This document shows, in pieces, positions 26,795-35,594 of a DNA stretch of 64,000 nt (the stretch's first letter is position 1; each line of letters starts with the position of its first letter). Source of the DNA: Chitinophaga horti (GTDB lineage: Bacteria; Bacteroidota; Bacteroidia; Chitinophagales; Chitinophagaceae). The notes under the pieces are model-generated. The model was not told where the DNA came from and searched no databases. It saw only the letters and a list, made by a program, of their open reading frames with translations. Location: contig NZ_CP107006.1 in the NCBI RefSeq assembly GCF_022867795.2, forward strand, positions 3,286,001 through 3,350,000. The letters are read 5' to 3'. The position numbers were made by a program, and so were the translations under genes.

Positions 26795-27295
26795 CTACTC
26801 AAAATCCATTAGTAATGCTTCTACATACTCTAGGAAAGCGACTTCCCTTTCGGCATCATCTTCCGTTTCAGCCAAAACCCGTTTACCCTGCAACGTAGCC
26901 AGGGCCGAGCGCCGCACGTCCGGCGAAATGCGGTATCGGTACTGCTGCACCAATTCAAGAGCGTTATGCCGGCTTTCATAATTGCCGTAACAAACAATGT
27001 TTACAAACTCCTGGAAGTAATCAATGCATTCCAGCTTCCAGAGAGAAAAAATGAGGCTGCCCCGGTTCCCTTCATTGTCCGGGTGTAAAATAAGATCCAT
27101 GATCGCCGGCACCGCTTCCTGCACACCCATCTCAGACAAACTAAGCGCAGCCGCATCGCGCAGTCGGCTGTTTTGTGTCCGCAGCAAATCCTTGAGGAAC
27201 GGGATCGCCTCGGTGATACCGGCCTCCCCTAATCCGATAATCGATTTCCGTTGTAGTTCCGGATGCCCGTTTAATAGTTGGCTGTAATCCTTCAT
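26795..27295 (-). CDS. HEAT-repeat protein
   Basis: The protein has about 166 aa from MKDYSQLLNGHPEL. Helical HEAT-like units are easy to see: EAIPFLKDLLRTQNSRLRDA, then ALSLSEMGVQEAVPAIMDLI, then ESRHNALELVQQY and RRSALATLQG. A longer frame (to 27397) overlaps the next gene upstream and is rejected. A box TATCTTCG (27310-27303) stands 7 nt ahead of the ATG, which suggests a very short leader. HEAT repeats bind other proteins; the partner is unknown. Confidence 0.8.
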   Translation of the reverse strand: MKDYSQLLNGHPELQRKSIIGLGEAGITEAIPFLKDLLRTQNSRLRDAAALSLSEMGVQEAVPAIMDLILHPDNEGNRGSLIFSLWKLECIDYFQEFVNIVCYGNYESRHNALELVQQYRYRISPDVRRSALATLQGKRVLAETEDDAEREVAFLEYVEALLMDFE

Positions 27296-27386
27296 GTCGC
27301 AGCGAAGATAAGGATAACTGGCATTTTCGCCGGAGCGTGCGGATGTAGCAGCAGCACCGGCCGGCGGACGCCAGGGGAGGCGACTA

Positions 27387-28226
27387 CTATTGCCCAACCC
27401 TCTGCTTTAATTCGTCCACTTCCCTCTTTAATTCGATGATATACAACATTTGTTCTTCCACCTTCTGAAGCAGTTTTGCGTTGATCTCCGCCAAGTCCAC
27501 GCCTTCTTTCTGCACTTCCGCTTCTGATGGGATGCCGGGCAAATGACCATTTGTCTTTATGTACGCATCTACCTCTGCAATAGACGGCAACGGGTAGTCA
27601 CTATGAAACACGAAATCTGCCCAGGGCGTAGCGCTTATCTTTACTTTGGTAGCGATTATGGCGCCGCCTACCGTAAGTTTATAATCAGTCCGGGGATCAC
27701 CGCCCAGGCCGACGTTGCCCGTCTGGCTTATTTTCATTATTGTCGCATGATCTCCATTCCAAAACTCAAACGGATAATTGCCATATCCCTGAAAAAACGT
27801 GGTACCCAAGCCTGCAGTCAGTTTATTCTGAAAGAATAAGCGGTTGCTCCCCGAATTGTCTTTACCCCAATTATCGATGGTGTTAGTAAGGTAATTGCCC
27901 GGTGTAAAGTTACCGGAGTGCCATATATCGCGCCAGTCGGTCCAGTTAGCGGGGTTGTTATCGATCCTGTTCCGGAAACGCAACTGCCCCCAGTACATTG
28001 CTTCCATCTGGAATGCGCCTGTTGAACCACCGGGATTAAAGGTCAGCAGAGAGGAAATATGCTGCCCCTGGTAGTGAACGGCATAAAATCCATTGTCTAA
28101 AGCACTATTCACGTCGGTATTATATACTGTACCACGTTGCTGCATTACAGCCGCGGGGTCGTACGTTTGTGAATACGCACCGGTTCCGACGGCCAACAGT
28201 GTGGCAAATAGGATTATCTCTTTCAT
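27387..28226 (-). CDS. Secreted fibre-like protein, paralog 3 (pyocin-knob-like domain plus shared C-terminal module)
   Basis: This 279-aa protein has a signal peptide (LLAVGTGAYSQ). Residues about 60-115 read like a phage-tail knob repeat: STGAFQMEAMYWGQLRFRNR, then DWRDIWHSGNF. A trimeric-fibre-like part follows (GNVGLGG...KLTVGG). The C-terminus (about 195-279) carries the module ATKVKISATPWADFVF, LPSIAEVDAYIKTNGHLPGI, PSEAEVQKEGVDLAEINAKL and a coiled coil. It shares this module with the two genes upstream. It is the last gene of a tightly packed operon (12-bp gap). Surface adhesin or structural fibre is inferred. Confidence 0.8.
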   Translation of the reverse strand: MKEIILFATLLAVGTGAYSQTYDPAAVMQQRGTVYNTDVNSALDNGFYAVHYQGQHISSLLTFNPGGSTGAFQMEAMYWGQLRFRNRIDNNPANWTDWRDIWHSGNFTPGNYLTNTIDNWGKDNSGSNRLFFQNKLTAGLGTTFFQGYGNYPFEFWNGDHATIMKISQTGNVGLGGDPRTDYKLTVGGAIIATKVKISATPWADFVFHSDYPLPSIAEVDAYIKTNGHLPGIPSEAEVQKEGVDLAEINAKLLQKVEEQMLYIIELKREVDELKQRVGQ

Positions 28227-28238
28227 GTACCAGGTATT

Positions 28239-29102
28239 TTATAGGGCTTTTTTCAGCGTGATTACTTCTTGTTGAAGTATTTCAATTTTTTTATGTTGAT
28301 CAATCATGTAGAGCGTCAACTCCTCGATCTTTTGCAAAAGCTTTGCATTAATCTCCGCCAGGTCGATGCCTTCTTTTTGTACTTCCACTTCAGAGGGTAT
28401 GCCGGGTAAATGGCCATGTGTTTTGATATAGGTTTCAACCTCGGCGATAGAAGGCAACTGGTACTCCTTACGGAATACGAAGTCGGCCCAGGGCGTGGCG
28501 GTTACTTTTACTTTGGTAGCGATTATGGGGCCGCCTACAGTAAGTTTGTAGTCCGTGCGCGGCAAGCCGCCAAAGCCCACATTACCGGTGGAGCCAATTA
28601 CCATTATCGTTTCCCCTGCCCCATTGTAAAACTCGAATGGCTTATCGCCATATCCCTGGAAGTAAGTGGTACCAGTAGAAGCCGTTCTGCTTTCGAAATA
28701 GAGGCGGTTTTGTCCGCCGTTATCTGTCCCCCAGGTGTCGACTACATTTTTAAGATAATTGCCCGGTGTGAAATTGCCGGAGTGCCAGATTGTTTTCCAT
28801 GGCTGCCAGGTCGTGTTATCTGTTTTATTGCGGAATGCAAGCTGACCCCAGTAAGTGGCCTCCAGTTGAAGCGGACCCGTTGAACCGCCTGAGTAGAAAG
28901 TTAATAACGCCGACTGATGTTCCGGCAAACCGGTAGTAGGGTGAAAGTGCGTTACACCATACATACCATTGGCTGTAGCATTGTCAATAGTATAGTTTGT
29001 AACGCCCGGACGAATACGCATAAAGTTGCCGTCGTTATCGAACTGTGCAAACGCGCTACCAGTAAAAAGGGCCAGGGATAAGAGTAATATCAGTTTTTTC
29101 AT
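28239..29102 (-). CDS. Secreted fibre-like protein, paralog 2 (pyocin-knob-like domain plus shared C-terminal module)
   Basis: The 287-aa protein has a signal peptide (MKKLILLLSLALFTGSAFAQ). It has the same order as the downstream gene: knob-like region (SGGSTGPLQLEATYWGQLAF, TIWHSGNFTPGNYL), the FQGYGDKPFEFYNG segment, GNVGFGGLPRTDYKLTVGG, and the C-terminal module with DFVFRKEYQLPSIAEVETYI and EINAKLLQKIEELTLYMI. Identity to the neighbour is high over almost the whole length, so this is a tandem duplication. Gaps of 12 and 20 bp to its neighbours show co-transcription. Confidence 0.8.
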   Translation of the reverse strand: MKKLILLLSLALFTGSAFAQFDNDGNFMRIRPGVTNYTIDNATANGMYGVTHFHPTTGLPEHQSALLTFYSGGSTGPLQLEATYWGQLAFRNKTDNTTWQPWKTIWHSGNFTPGNYLKNVVDTWGTDNGGQNRLYFESRTASTGTTYFQGYGDKPFEFYNGAGETIMVIGSTGNVGFGGLPRTDYKLTVGGPIIATKVKVTATPWADFVFRKEYQLPSIAEVETYIKTHGHLPGIPSEVEVQKEGIDLAEINAKLLQKIEELTLYMIDQHKKIEILQQEVITLKKAL

Positions 29103-29122
29103 ATCTGTTGTGCGGTTACGGG

Positions 29123-30124
29123 TTATTTGATCAGTTTTTTTAGGCTGGAAATCTCCTCCTGCATCACTTCCATCTTCTTATGCTGATCGATCAAATAAAG
29201 TGTTAATTCCTCTATCTTCTGTAGCAGCTTCTTATTCATATCCCCCAGGTCAAGCCCCTGCGCATCTACTTCTGCGGCATTGGGAATGTCCGGGAGATGC
29301 TTATGCTTATCAATAAACGCTGCTACTTCCGGGATGGAACGCAGCTGGTAGTTGCTGGCAAACACATAATCAGGCCAACCTTGCATGGTCACTTTGACCT
29401 TCTTGGCGCCTACTGTTCCGGCCACGGCAAGTTTATACTCCGGACTATTAGTACCAATACCCACATTCCCGTTCTCCCTAAGGAAAAGACTTACATTGTT
29501 CGAGGCGCTGTTATAAAAGCCAAGGCCGGCAGCATTTGAAAAAATACTGTGATAAGCGGTACCATTCTCCTGGTACATGAGTAACTCAGTGGAGTTGATC
29601 CCATTTGACCGGATAAACATGGTTTGCTTTATTCCCACTGTTCCCTCTACATCCAGTTTGTACGATGGATTGGGAGTTTTAGTGCCGATACCGACATTGT
29701 TGGAAAGGTTAATGAACAGGGCCGGATTGGTGGTGTTGTAAGAAAGCGAGCCGTATGTGGAGCTTACGTCTGCAGCAGTGAAGTACATTCCCCGGCCGAA
29801 ATGATCCACGCTGGCACCTATTTTCACCCCAAACGAGTTCTCGGCCGATATGTGGTTCACAAATTCGAGCGATGCAGCGCCATTACCATCCTGCCCCAGC
29901 GACACGCGTTCGAAGTTGTAGGTGCCTGGCACCACGATTTTGTTTTCGTTGGATGTTTGATAATTGCCGATCTGCAGGGCATGCTGCGTAGCGCTGGTTT
30001 TAACCCCCACATTCCCCGGGAAATGGGTATCCTGCGCAAACGTTAATAATGGACACATCAGTAAAGTCAGCGACGCGGCCGCCTGTATGGACCTCTCGCC
30101 CATCAGTGTTAACATTGTTTTCAT
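29123..30124 (-). CDS. Secreted fibre-like protein, paralog 1 (different body, same C-terminal module)
   Basis: The 333-aa protein has a signal peptide (AASLTLLMCPLLTFAQ). Its body lacks the knob-like region. It carries the stem repeats NVGVKTS, NVGIGTKTPNPSYKLDVEG and NVGIGTNSPEYKLAVAG, as in other Bacteroidota tail-fibre-like proteins. The C-terminal part (VKVTMQGWPDYVFASNYQL, HKHLPDIPNAAEVDAQGLDL, KLLQKIEELTLYLIDQHKK) matches the two downstream proteins. So the operon combines different bodies with one conserved end module, which may direct trimerisation or secretion. No S74 catalytic residues could be confirmed. Confidence 0.8.
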   Translation of the reverse strand: MKTMLTLMGERSIQAAASLTLLMCPLLTFAQDTHFPGNVGVKTSATQHALQIGNYQTSNENKIVVPGTYNFERVSLGQDGNGAASLEFVNHISAENSFGVKIGASVDHFGRGMYFTAADVSSTYGSLSYNTTNPALFINLSNNVGIGTKTPNPSYKLDVEGTVGIKQTMFIRSNGINSTELLMYQENGTAYHSIFSNAAGLGFYNSASNNVSLFLRENGNVGIGTNSPEYKLAVAGTVGAKKVKVTMQGWPDYVFASNYQLRSIPEVAAFIDKHKHLPDIPNAAEVDAQGLDLGDMNKKLLQKIEELTLYLIDQHKKMEVMQEEISSLKKLIK

Positions 30125-30142
30125 GGTAAAGGTGTCTGTTTT

Positions 30143-31612
30143 CTAAAAATTATATCCTAATCTAAATTTGATTGGGTCTGTCCTGGGCACATGGGTATTA
30201 GCCAGGAAGTCGAACAGCAGGATCGCAGTTCCTTTCAGCTTATTACTGATCTTGTATTTTTTGCTGATGCCGATAAGTCCACTGCCGGTCCAGGTATCGG
30301 CGTTCTTCAATTCCGTAAGACTTGAAAATGGAATGTTGTAGTTCTGTTCGTACCCACCGTTCAGAAAGAAAGTGCCTTTCAGCTTCCAGTCAACAAACGA
30401 TCGAAAACCTACTCCCTGGTTAGAGAAAGCGATGTTATCCCACCCGGTGCCGATGCCAAGCTTGTAAGCCAGGCCCATACCGGCACTACCGTTTTTATGG
30501 AACTTGTACGCCACCTGTCCAGCGATGTCGCTGGTGGTAGGAAAGTATTGATTGGAGCGTTGAAATTGTACGTTGCCGCCAAACTCCAGCCGTTGCAGAA
30601 AGCTTTTGGTCTTCATTTCATTGGGTTTGAAATCGGGCATCTCCGCCGCATTATCTACATCGGGAAAGTTTTTTTTCAGTTCATCAAACTGGGCGCGGGC
30701 TGCATCCATCTGCTGACTGACGGCAGCATTGGCGTTGGGGCCGCTACCGCCCGCTGCAGCACCGCCCATACGTTGCTGTATCAGCTGTTCTACCTGGGTG
30801 CGTGTTTGCAGTCCGGCGAGGCTCTGTTCCAAATCTGCACTGCTCATGCCACTACCACCAGTGAGCTGACGCATATTAAAAAGTCCTGCCAGTTGGGAAT
30901 TCTTCTCCATAAAGTTATTAAAGGCCTTTGTTTTCTGCAGCAATTCCAGTGCTTTGGCTTCTGCCTTTTTCCGGTCCTTGAACACTTCTTTATACTCACG
31001 TACCTGTTGTGCGTAATAGTAGGCTTCCTTGTTCAGTTTCTGCAGGTCTTTTGAGAATGCAGTATACTGGGATAGCTGATTTTTCAGTTGTTCTCGACGT
31101 TCTCTGATGTAAGTCTTTACTTGTTCGGCATATTGCAGTTTAGCCTGTAGGTCCTTCACGCTTTGAAGAGACCCATTCAATTTATCTGTCACAGCCTTCG
31201 ACTTTCCCAGGAACTCTTTTGAATCTTTCAAGAACGAGAGGGAATTGGTAAGCGTATCAAGATAGCCATTGTACTGGCCATTCAGCGCTTTTCCGTACTT
31301 GGCGGTCCTTTTATGCAGATTTGCTTTCAGATTGCCAAGCGAGTCCAGTGAACGGGTAAAAATGTTATTCGCAGCCACAGAATCAATCTTAGATAATTTT
31401 TGCTGCATCTTTGCCTCCTGCCTGCGGAACCTGCTCAGGACCTTCTCCGTTCGTTTGGTCAGCTTCTGCTCGAATTTTTTGGATTTACTGCTTACTTCGG
31501 ACAAGTATTTAGCCGGAACACTTTTTAATGCGGCTATCGTACTGTCTTGCGCAGCAATCGGGGTAACGGAGACAATGCTCAATAATAAAGTAAAAACGAA
31601 AATGCGTTTCAT
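30143..31612 (-). CDS. Coiled-coil outer membrane beta-barrel protein heading the fibre operon
   Basis: The protein has about 489 aa from MKRIFVFTLLLSIVSV (signal peptide, cut after IAAQ); a longer frame adds 24 unlikely residues. Residues 25-320 are long Lys/Gln/Glu-rich coiled coils (RFRRQEAKMQQKLSKID, YIRERREQLKNQL). The last 140 residues form a small barrel-like part with alternating pattern (FGGNVQFQRSNQYF, GMGLAYKLGIGTGW) and end in RLGYNF, a typical outer-membrane C-terminus. The three fibre-like genes follow within 18-20 bp. The barrel probably anchors or exports the fibres, which is an inference from the operon. Confidence 0.8.
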   Translation of the reverse strand: MKRIFVFTLLLSIVSVTPIAAQDSTIAALKSVPAKYLSEVSSKSKKFEQKLTKRTEKVLSRFRRQEAKMQQKLSKIDSVAANNIFTRSLDSLGNLKANLHKRTAKYGKALNGQYNGYLDTLTNSLSFLKDSKEFLGKSKAVTDKLNGSLQSVKDLQAKLQYAEQVKTYIRERREQLKNQLSQYTAFSKDLQKLNKEAYYYAQQVREYKEVFKDRKKAEAKALELLQKTKAFNNFMEKNSQLAGLFNMRQLTGGSGMSSADLEQSLAGLQTRTQVEQLIQQRMGGAAAGGSGPNANAAVSQQMDAARAQFDELKKNFPDVDNAAEMPDFKPNEMKTKSFLQRLEFGGNVQFQRSNQYFPTTSDIAGQVAYKFHKNGSAGMGLAYKLGIGTGWDNIAFSNQGVGFRSFVDWKLKGTFFLNGGYEQNYNIPFSSLTELKNADTWTGSGLIGISKKYKISNKLKGTAILLFDFLANTHVPRTDPIKFRLGYNF

Positions 31613-31637
31613 ATAGGGACTTCTACGGGTTACCAAA

Positions 31638-31645
31638 CAAATATA
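31638..31645 (-). promoter_or_regulatory. -7 box of the fibre operon
   Basis: TATATTTG on the minus strand, 25 nt before the ATG at 31612, fits TAnnTTTG. It also lies inside the rejected longer frame, which supports the later start. Confidence 0.5.
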
Positions 31646-31687
31646 ACCGGATATTTTCATTCCTCCGGACCTTTTTATTAACAATAG

Positions 31688-32131
31688 TTACCGCCCGAAC
31701 ACCGCCGCCACCGGCAACCCCACACACAATACCACGATCAACATCGACACCAACACGCCTTTCACCGTCAAGACCGTAGGCATGGCACCTGAAACCGGCA
31801 GCACCAGCAGGTTCATCACCGCCCATACCAGCACACCGAAGCCGATGCCCGTCAGCACCCAATTTCTTCGTATCCCAGGCAGCAGTTGCCATAGCAAAAG
31901 GAACACGCCCGCCCAGGCAATGGCGATCAGGTAATGGAAAAGTAACCCTTGTATCGCCATCGCCCATCCACCGGCAAAAGCTTTACTCCCATATACCCCG
32001 CTGGCCACAGTTTGCAGGATGCGTAGAGCGGGTGCATGGGAAATGATGTATCCATAAACGAGTATAGCCGCAATGATGTCGAGGGTGCCAGCCAGTAATC
32101 CGGCTTTAAGTACGAGGGGAAACGGGCGCAT
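31688..32131 (-). CDS. Small polytopic membrane protein (YagU/DUF1440-like)
   Basis: The 147-aa protein has four membrane segments, for example AGLLAGTLDIIAAILVYGYI, HYLIAIAWAGVFLLLW and TVKGVLVSMLIVVLCVGLPV. The loop ILQTVASGVYGSKAFAGG lies between the first two. The topology and the loop resemble the YagU-like inner membrane family, of unknown role. It is transcribed away from miaB. Confidence 0.7.
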   Translation of the reverse strand: MRPFPLVLKAGLLAGTLDIIAAILVYGYIISHAPALRILQTVASGVYGSKAFAGGWAMAIQGLLFHYLIAIAWAGVFLLLWQLLPGIRRNWVLTGIGFGVLVWAVMNLLVLPVSGAMPTVLTVKGVLVSMLIVVLCVGLPVAAVFGR

Positions 32132-32253
32132 AACGTGGTGATTATTACTAATAAGTTACGCATTTCCGCCCGCTTTTTATAAAGATCCTTCATCCGTTCA
32201 TACCATTCCGTTAAATCAACGGCTGCCAATCTGTCATTTCTCAATTTATTATG

Positions 32254-32261
32254 TATTTTTG
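32254..32261 (+). promoter_or_regulatory. -7 box of miaB
   Basis: TATTTTTG, 21 nt before the ATG at 32283, fits TAnnTTTG. No exact TTTG partner is found upstream. Confidence 0.45.
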
Positions 32262-32282
32262 CTGTCTTAAATTTGATCGGAA

Positions 32283-33695
32283 ATGTTGGAACTGGTCCCT
32301 AAAACACATGATGAAGCACGCCAGGGAGAGGCTTACGCCCCTGCCCAGGCAGACACTACTACTTATACAAAGAAGTTTTATATAGAAAGCTATGGTTGCC
32401 AGATGAACTTCAACGATAGCGAGATCGTCGCCTCCATCCTCCAGGAAGAAGGTTTTGGCGCCACCCGCAATTATGAAGAGGCCGACCTGGTACTGCTCAA
32501 CACCTGCTCTATCCGCGAAAAGGCGGAACAGACCGTACGTAAACGTCTCAGCGAGTTTCGCCGGATAAAAGATGCTAATCCAGGCTTGCTCGTAGGTGTG
32601 CTGGGTTGCATGGCCGAAAGGCTTAAAACCAAGTTCCTGGAAGAGGAAAAGCTGGTGGATATGGTGATCGGCCCCGATGCCTACCGTACGCTGCCAGCGC
32701 TCATCGAGGAAGCAGAAACCGGGCAGAAGGCCGTGAACGTTTTGCTGAGCCGGGAAGAAACATATGCAGACATCAGTCCTGTGCGACTGGATAGCAACGG
32801 CGTAACGGCCTTTGTATCCATCATGCGCGGTTGTAATAATATGTGTTCCTTCTGCGTGGTGCCTTTTACCCGAGGGCGCGAACGCAGCCGCGACGCGTAT
32901 TCTGTCGTAGCCGAAGCGACCGACCTGTTCGAGCGTGGCTACCGCGAGGTAACATTGCTCGGCCAGAACGTAGACTCATACTACTGGAACAGCCCGGATG
33001 GAAGCGAAACGGTAAACTTCGCTAACCTGCTTGAACGTGTGGCGCTCATCAGCCCGTTATTGCGCGTGCGCTTTTCTACCTCCCACCCGAAAGATATTAC
33101 GGACGAGGTACTGCACACCATGGCGAAGTACGAAAACATTTGCAAATACATACACCTGCCCGTACAAAGCGGCAGCACACGTGTTTTGTCGCTCATGAAC
33201 CGAACTTACACCCGTGAGTGGTACATCAAAAAAGTGGAACGTATCCGCGAAATACTGCCCGACTGCGCCCTTTCAACGGACGTAATTACGGGCTTCTGCA
33301 CCGAAACGGAAGAAGACCACCAGGACACCTTGTCGATGATGGAATTTGCGAAGTACGAGCTGGCTTATATGTTCGCATATTCCGAGCGCCCCGGCACACT
33401 TGCAGCGCGTCGTTATACAGATGATATCCCGGAAGACGTTAAGAAACGCCGCCTGAACGAAATCATTACCCTGCACCGCCGCCACAGCCTGGAAGGCATG
33501 CAGAAAGACGTAGGTAAGACGTTGAAAATATTGGTAGAAGGCACTTCCAAGAAGTCGGAAGCAGAACTGTACGGTCGTACCGACCAGAATAAGGTCGTGG
33601 TATTTCCAAAAGAACACTTTAAGAAGGGCGACTATGTAACTGTTACAGTACACGGCTGCACAGCCGGAACATTGCTCGGCAAAGCTGTGTTATAG
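32283..33695 (+). CDS. miaB: tRNA-2-methylthio-N6-dimethylallyladenosine synthase
   Basis: The 470-aa radical-SAM methylthiotransferase modifies A37 of tRNAs reading U-starting codons. All three parts are seen. The N-terminal domain has cysteines in YGCQMNF (Cys39), LNTCSIRE and LGCMAERLK. The radical SAM core has [20 protein letters not shown] (about 182-201). The TRAM domain is at 400-470 ([20 protein letters not shown]). Length and motifs fit MiaB rather than MtaB or RimO. The sigma-54 activator gene follows after 70 bp. Confidence 0.97.
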   Translation: MLELVPKTHDEARQGEAYAPAQADTTTYTKKFYIESYGCQMNFNDSEIVASILQEEGFGATRNYEEADLVLLNTCSIREKAEQTVRKRLSEFRRIKDANPGLLVGVLGCMAERLKTKFLEEEKLVDMVIGPDAYRTLPALIEEAETGQKAVNVLLSREETYADISPVRLDSNGVTAFVSIMRGCNNMCSFCVVPFTRGRERSRDAYSVVAEATDLFERGYREVTLLGQNVDSYYWNSPDGSETVNFANLLERVALISPLLRVRFSTSHPKDITDEVLHTMAKYENICKYIHLPVQSGSTRVLSLMNRTYTREWYIKKVERIREILPDCALSTDVITGFCTETEEDHQDTLSMMEFAKYELAYMFAYSERPGTLAARRYTDDIPEDVKKRRLNEIITLHRRHSLEGMQKDVGKTLKILVEGTSKKSEAELYGRTDQNKVVVFPKEHFKKGDYVTVTVHGCTAGTLLGKAVL

Positions 33696-33765
33696 AACGA
33701 AAGACTGGCGAATTTAACCAGGTAACCATCACCGCAGGCACAACAGGCCTGGAATTGTTAACACA

Positions 33766-35007
33766 ATGGATAATATTCAAAGCATTAAAAACCGGTTCGG
33801 GATCATCGGTAATTCACAGGCGCTGAACTATGCCTTACAGGTAGCAGCGCAGGTGGCCAATACCGACCTCACCGTGCTGATCAACGGCGAAAGCGGGGTT
33901 GGTAAAGAAGTATTTTCACAAGTCATTCACGCGCTCAGCGCAAGAAAACATAATCCCTTCATCGCTGTAAACTGCGGCGCCATTCCCGAAGGCACGATCG
34001 ATTCCGAACTGTTCGGTCACGAGAAGGGCTCGTTCACCGGCGCGGTAGACAGTCGTAAGGGTTACTTCGAAACGGTCAACGGCGGCACCATCTTCCTGGA
34101 CGAGATCGGCGAGATGCCACTCGGTACCCAGGCCCGCCTGCTGCGCGTACTCGAAACCGGCGAGTTCATTCGCGTAGGTTCTTCGAAAGTGCAAAAAACA
34201 GACGTACGCGTGGTTGCGGCTACGAACCGCGATCTGCTGGAAAGCACGCAAAACGGTAAATTTCGCGAGGACCTTTACTATCGTTTAAACACAGTACCTA
34301 TTCGGGTACCCGCGTTGCGCGACCGCAAAGAAGATATTCCCCTGCTGTTCCGCAAATTCGCGGTGGACTTTGCAGAGCGTTATAAAACTACCTCCGTTCA
34401 GCTGGATGAGGAGGCCCGCAATATGCTGGTCAACTATCCCTGGAGAGGTAATGTGCGCGAACTGAAAAATATGGCGGAGCAGATATCGGTATTATCGCAG
34501 GACAAAATGGTGAATGCCGCTGCACTGCGCAATTTCCTGCCGGAAGCACCGTCTGTAAACCGTTTACCGGTGCTGGCATCTGCAGGTGCAGGCCCGTCAC
34601 AATCCGGCGACTTTGCCAACGAGCGGGAGATCCTGTACAAACTCTTTTTCGATATGAAGAAGGATGTAACGGAGCTCAAGAAGATGTTCTTCGAGATGCT
34701 GCAGAACCCGAACATTGCGCACTCCTCCTCCTTCCAGGACTCGCCCGTACTGCATGAATACACGCCGGTAGAGCCGCAGAAACAGTCGGCCGGACTTGGC
34801 GGCCCTCAGCCGATTTTGCTGCACGACGACAAGATCGATCATCACGAAGTGGTCGAAGAAACCCTGGCAATCGCAGATAAGGAGAAAGAGCTGATCATCA
34901 AGGCCCTGCGTAAGCATAAAAAGAAACGGAAAGACGCGGCGCTGGAACTGGGCATCTCCGAACGGACCTTGTATCGTAAATTGAAAGAATACAATATTAA
35001 CGACTGA
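33766..35007 (+). CDS. Sigma-54-dependent transcription activator without receiver domain
   Basis: The 413-aa protein begins directly with the AAA+ domain: Walker A GESGVGKE (about 41), the sigma-54 contact loop as GSFTGA instead of GAFTGA, Walker B TIFLDEIGEMP, arginine-finger region REDLYYRLNTVPIRVPALRD. A linker of about 110 residues follows, then a basic Fis-type helix-turn-helix (KHKKKRKDAALELGISERT). With no N-terminal sensor domain, activity must be set by partners or expression. It is followed by lptE and secG in what I know as a conserved Bacteroidota gene order. The GSFTGA form is seen in this phylum. Confidence 0.93.
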   Translation: MDNIQSIKNRFGIIGNSQALNYALQVAAQVANTDLTVLINGESGVGKEVFSQVIHALSARKHNPFIAVNCGAIPEGTIDSELFGHEKGSFTGAVDSRKGYFETVNGGTIFLDEIGEMPLGTQARLLRVLETGEFIRVGSSKVQKTDVRVVAATNRDLLESTQNGKFREDLYYRLNTVPIRVPALRDRKEDIPLLFRKFAVDFAERYKTTSVQLDEEARNMLVNYPWRGNVRELKNMAEQISVLSQDKMVNAAALRNFLPEAPSVNRLPVLASAGAGPSQSGDFANEREILYKLFFDMKKDVTELKKMFFEMLQNPNIAHSSSFQDSPVLHEYTPVEPQKQSAGLGGPQPILLHDDKIDHHEVVEETLAIADKEKELIIKALRKHKKKRKDAALELGISERTLYRKLKEYNIND

Positions 35008-35016
35008 TAAAAAGGA

Positions 35017-35049
35017 GTTGACAATTTAAATATTTTCATACTATATTTG
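35017..35049 (+). promoter_or_regulatory. Promoter of lptE
   Basis: GTTG (35017-35020), 21 nt, then TATATTTG (35042-35049). The ATG at 35058 follows after 8 nt, so the leader is very short or absent. Confidence 0.55.
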
Positions 35050-35057
35050 AGCGACCT

Positions 35058-35570
35058 ATGGCCAGGATATTTCAGTTAATTAGTGGCGTTTGCCTGATCG
35101 TGCTGCTCGGCGGCTGTAATGTTAAGTACTCGCTTAACGGCGCCAGTATCGACAATGAGGCTACCACCGTGAACGTTAGATTTATAGAGAACAGGGCTCC
35201 ACAAAATAACCCGACACTCAGCCAAAGGATCACGGACAGGTTGCGTACCAAAATCCTGTCGCAAACGAGATTGAAACAAACGAACGAGTCAAATGCCAGT
35301 TATGAGTTCAAAGGTAATATCACCGGTTACTCTGTGTCCAATGCAGCGGTAACACAGGTAGATAAGCCTGCCACAGCGCGTTTGACTATCACCGTGAACA
35401 TCACGTTCGTAAAACGGGTAGGTGATAAAAAAGGCTTTACCCAGTCGTTTTCCCGTTCGCAGGATTTTAACGCCAACCAGACCTTGCAGGAAGTGGAATC
35501 AAACTTGATTGAGAGCATTACACCCCAGTTGGTGGATGACATTTTCAACAGGGCATTTGCAAACTGGTAA
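35058..35570 (+). CDS. lptE: LPS-assembly lipoprotein LptE
   Basis: The 170-aa lipoprotein has its signal ending in LIVLLGGCNVKYS (Cys20). The mature part follows the Bacteroidota LptE pattern: YSLNGASID, VNVRFIENRAPQNNPTLSQR, then TDRLRTKILSQTRLKQ. It ends in ESITPQLVDDIFNRAFANW. LptE plugs the LptD barrel that places lipopolysaccharide in the outer leaflet. It has a candidate promoter of its own and lies 24 bp before the repeat-protein gene. Confidence 0.88.
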   Translation: MARIFQLISGVCLIVLLGGCNVKYSLNGASIDNEATTVNVRFIENRAPQNNPTLSQRITDRLRTKILSQTRLKQTNESNASYEFKGNITGYSVSNAAVTQVDKPATARLTITVNITFVKRVGDKKGFTQSFSRSQDFNANQTLQEVESNLIESITPQLVDDIFNRAFANW

Positions 35571-35594
35571 GCATTATTTTCATACATTAGAACT

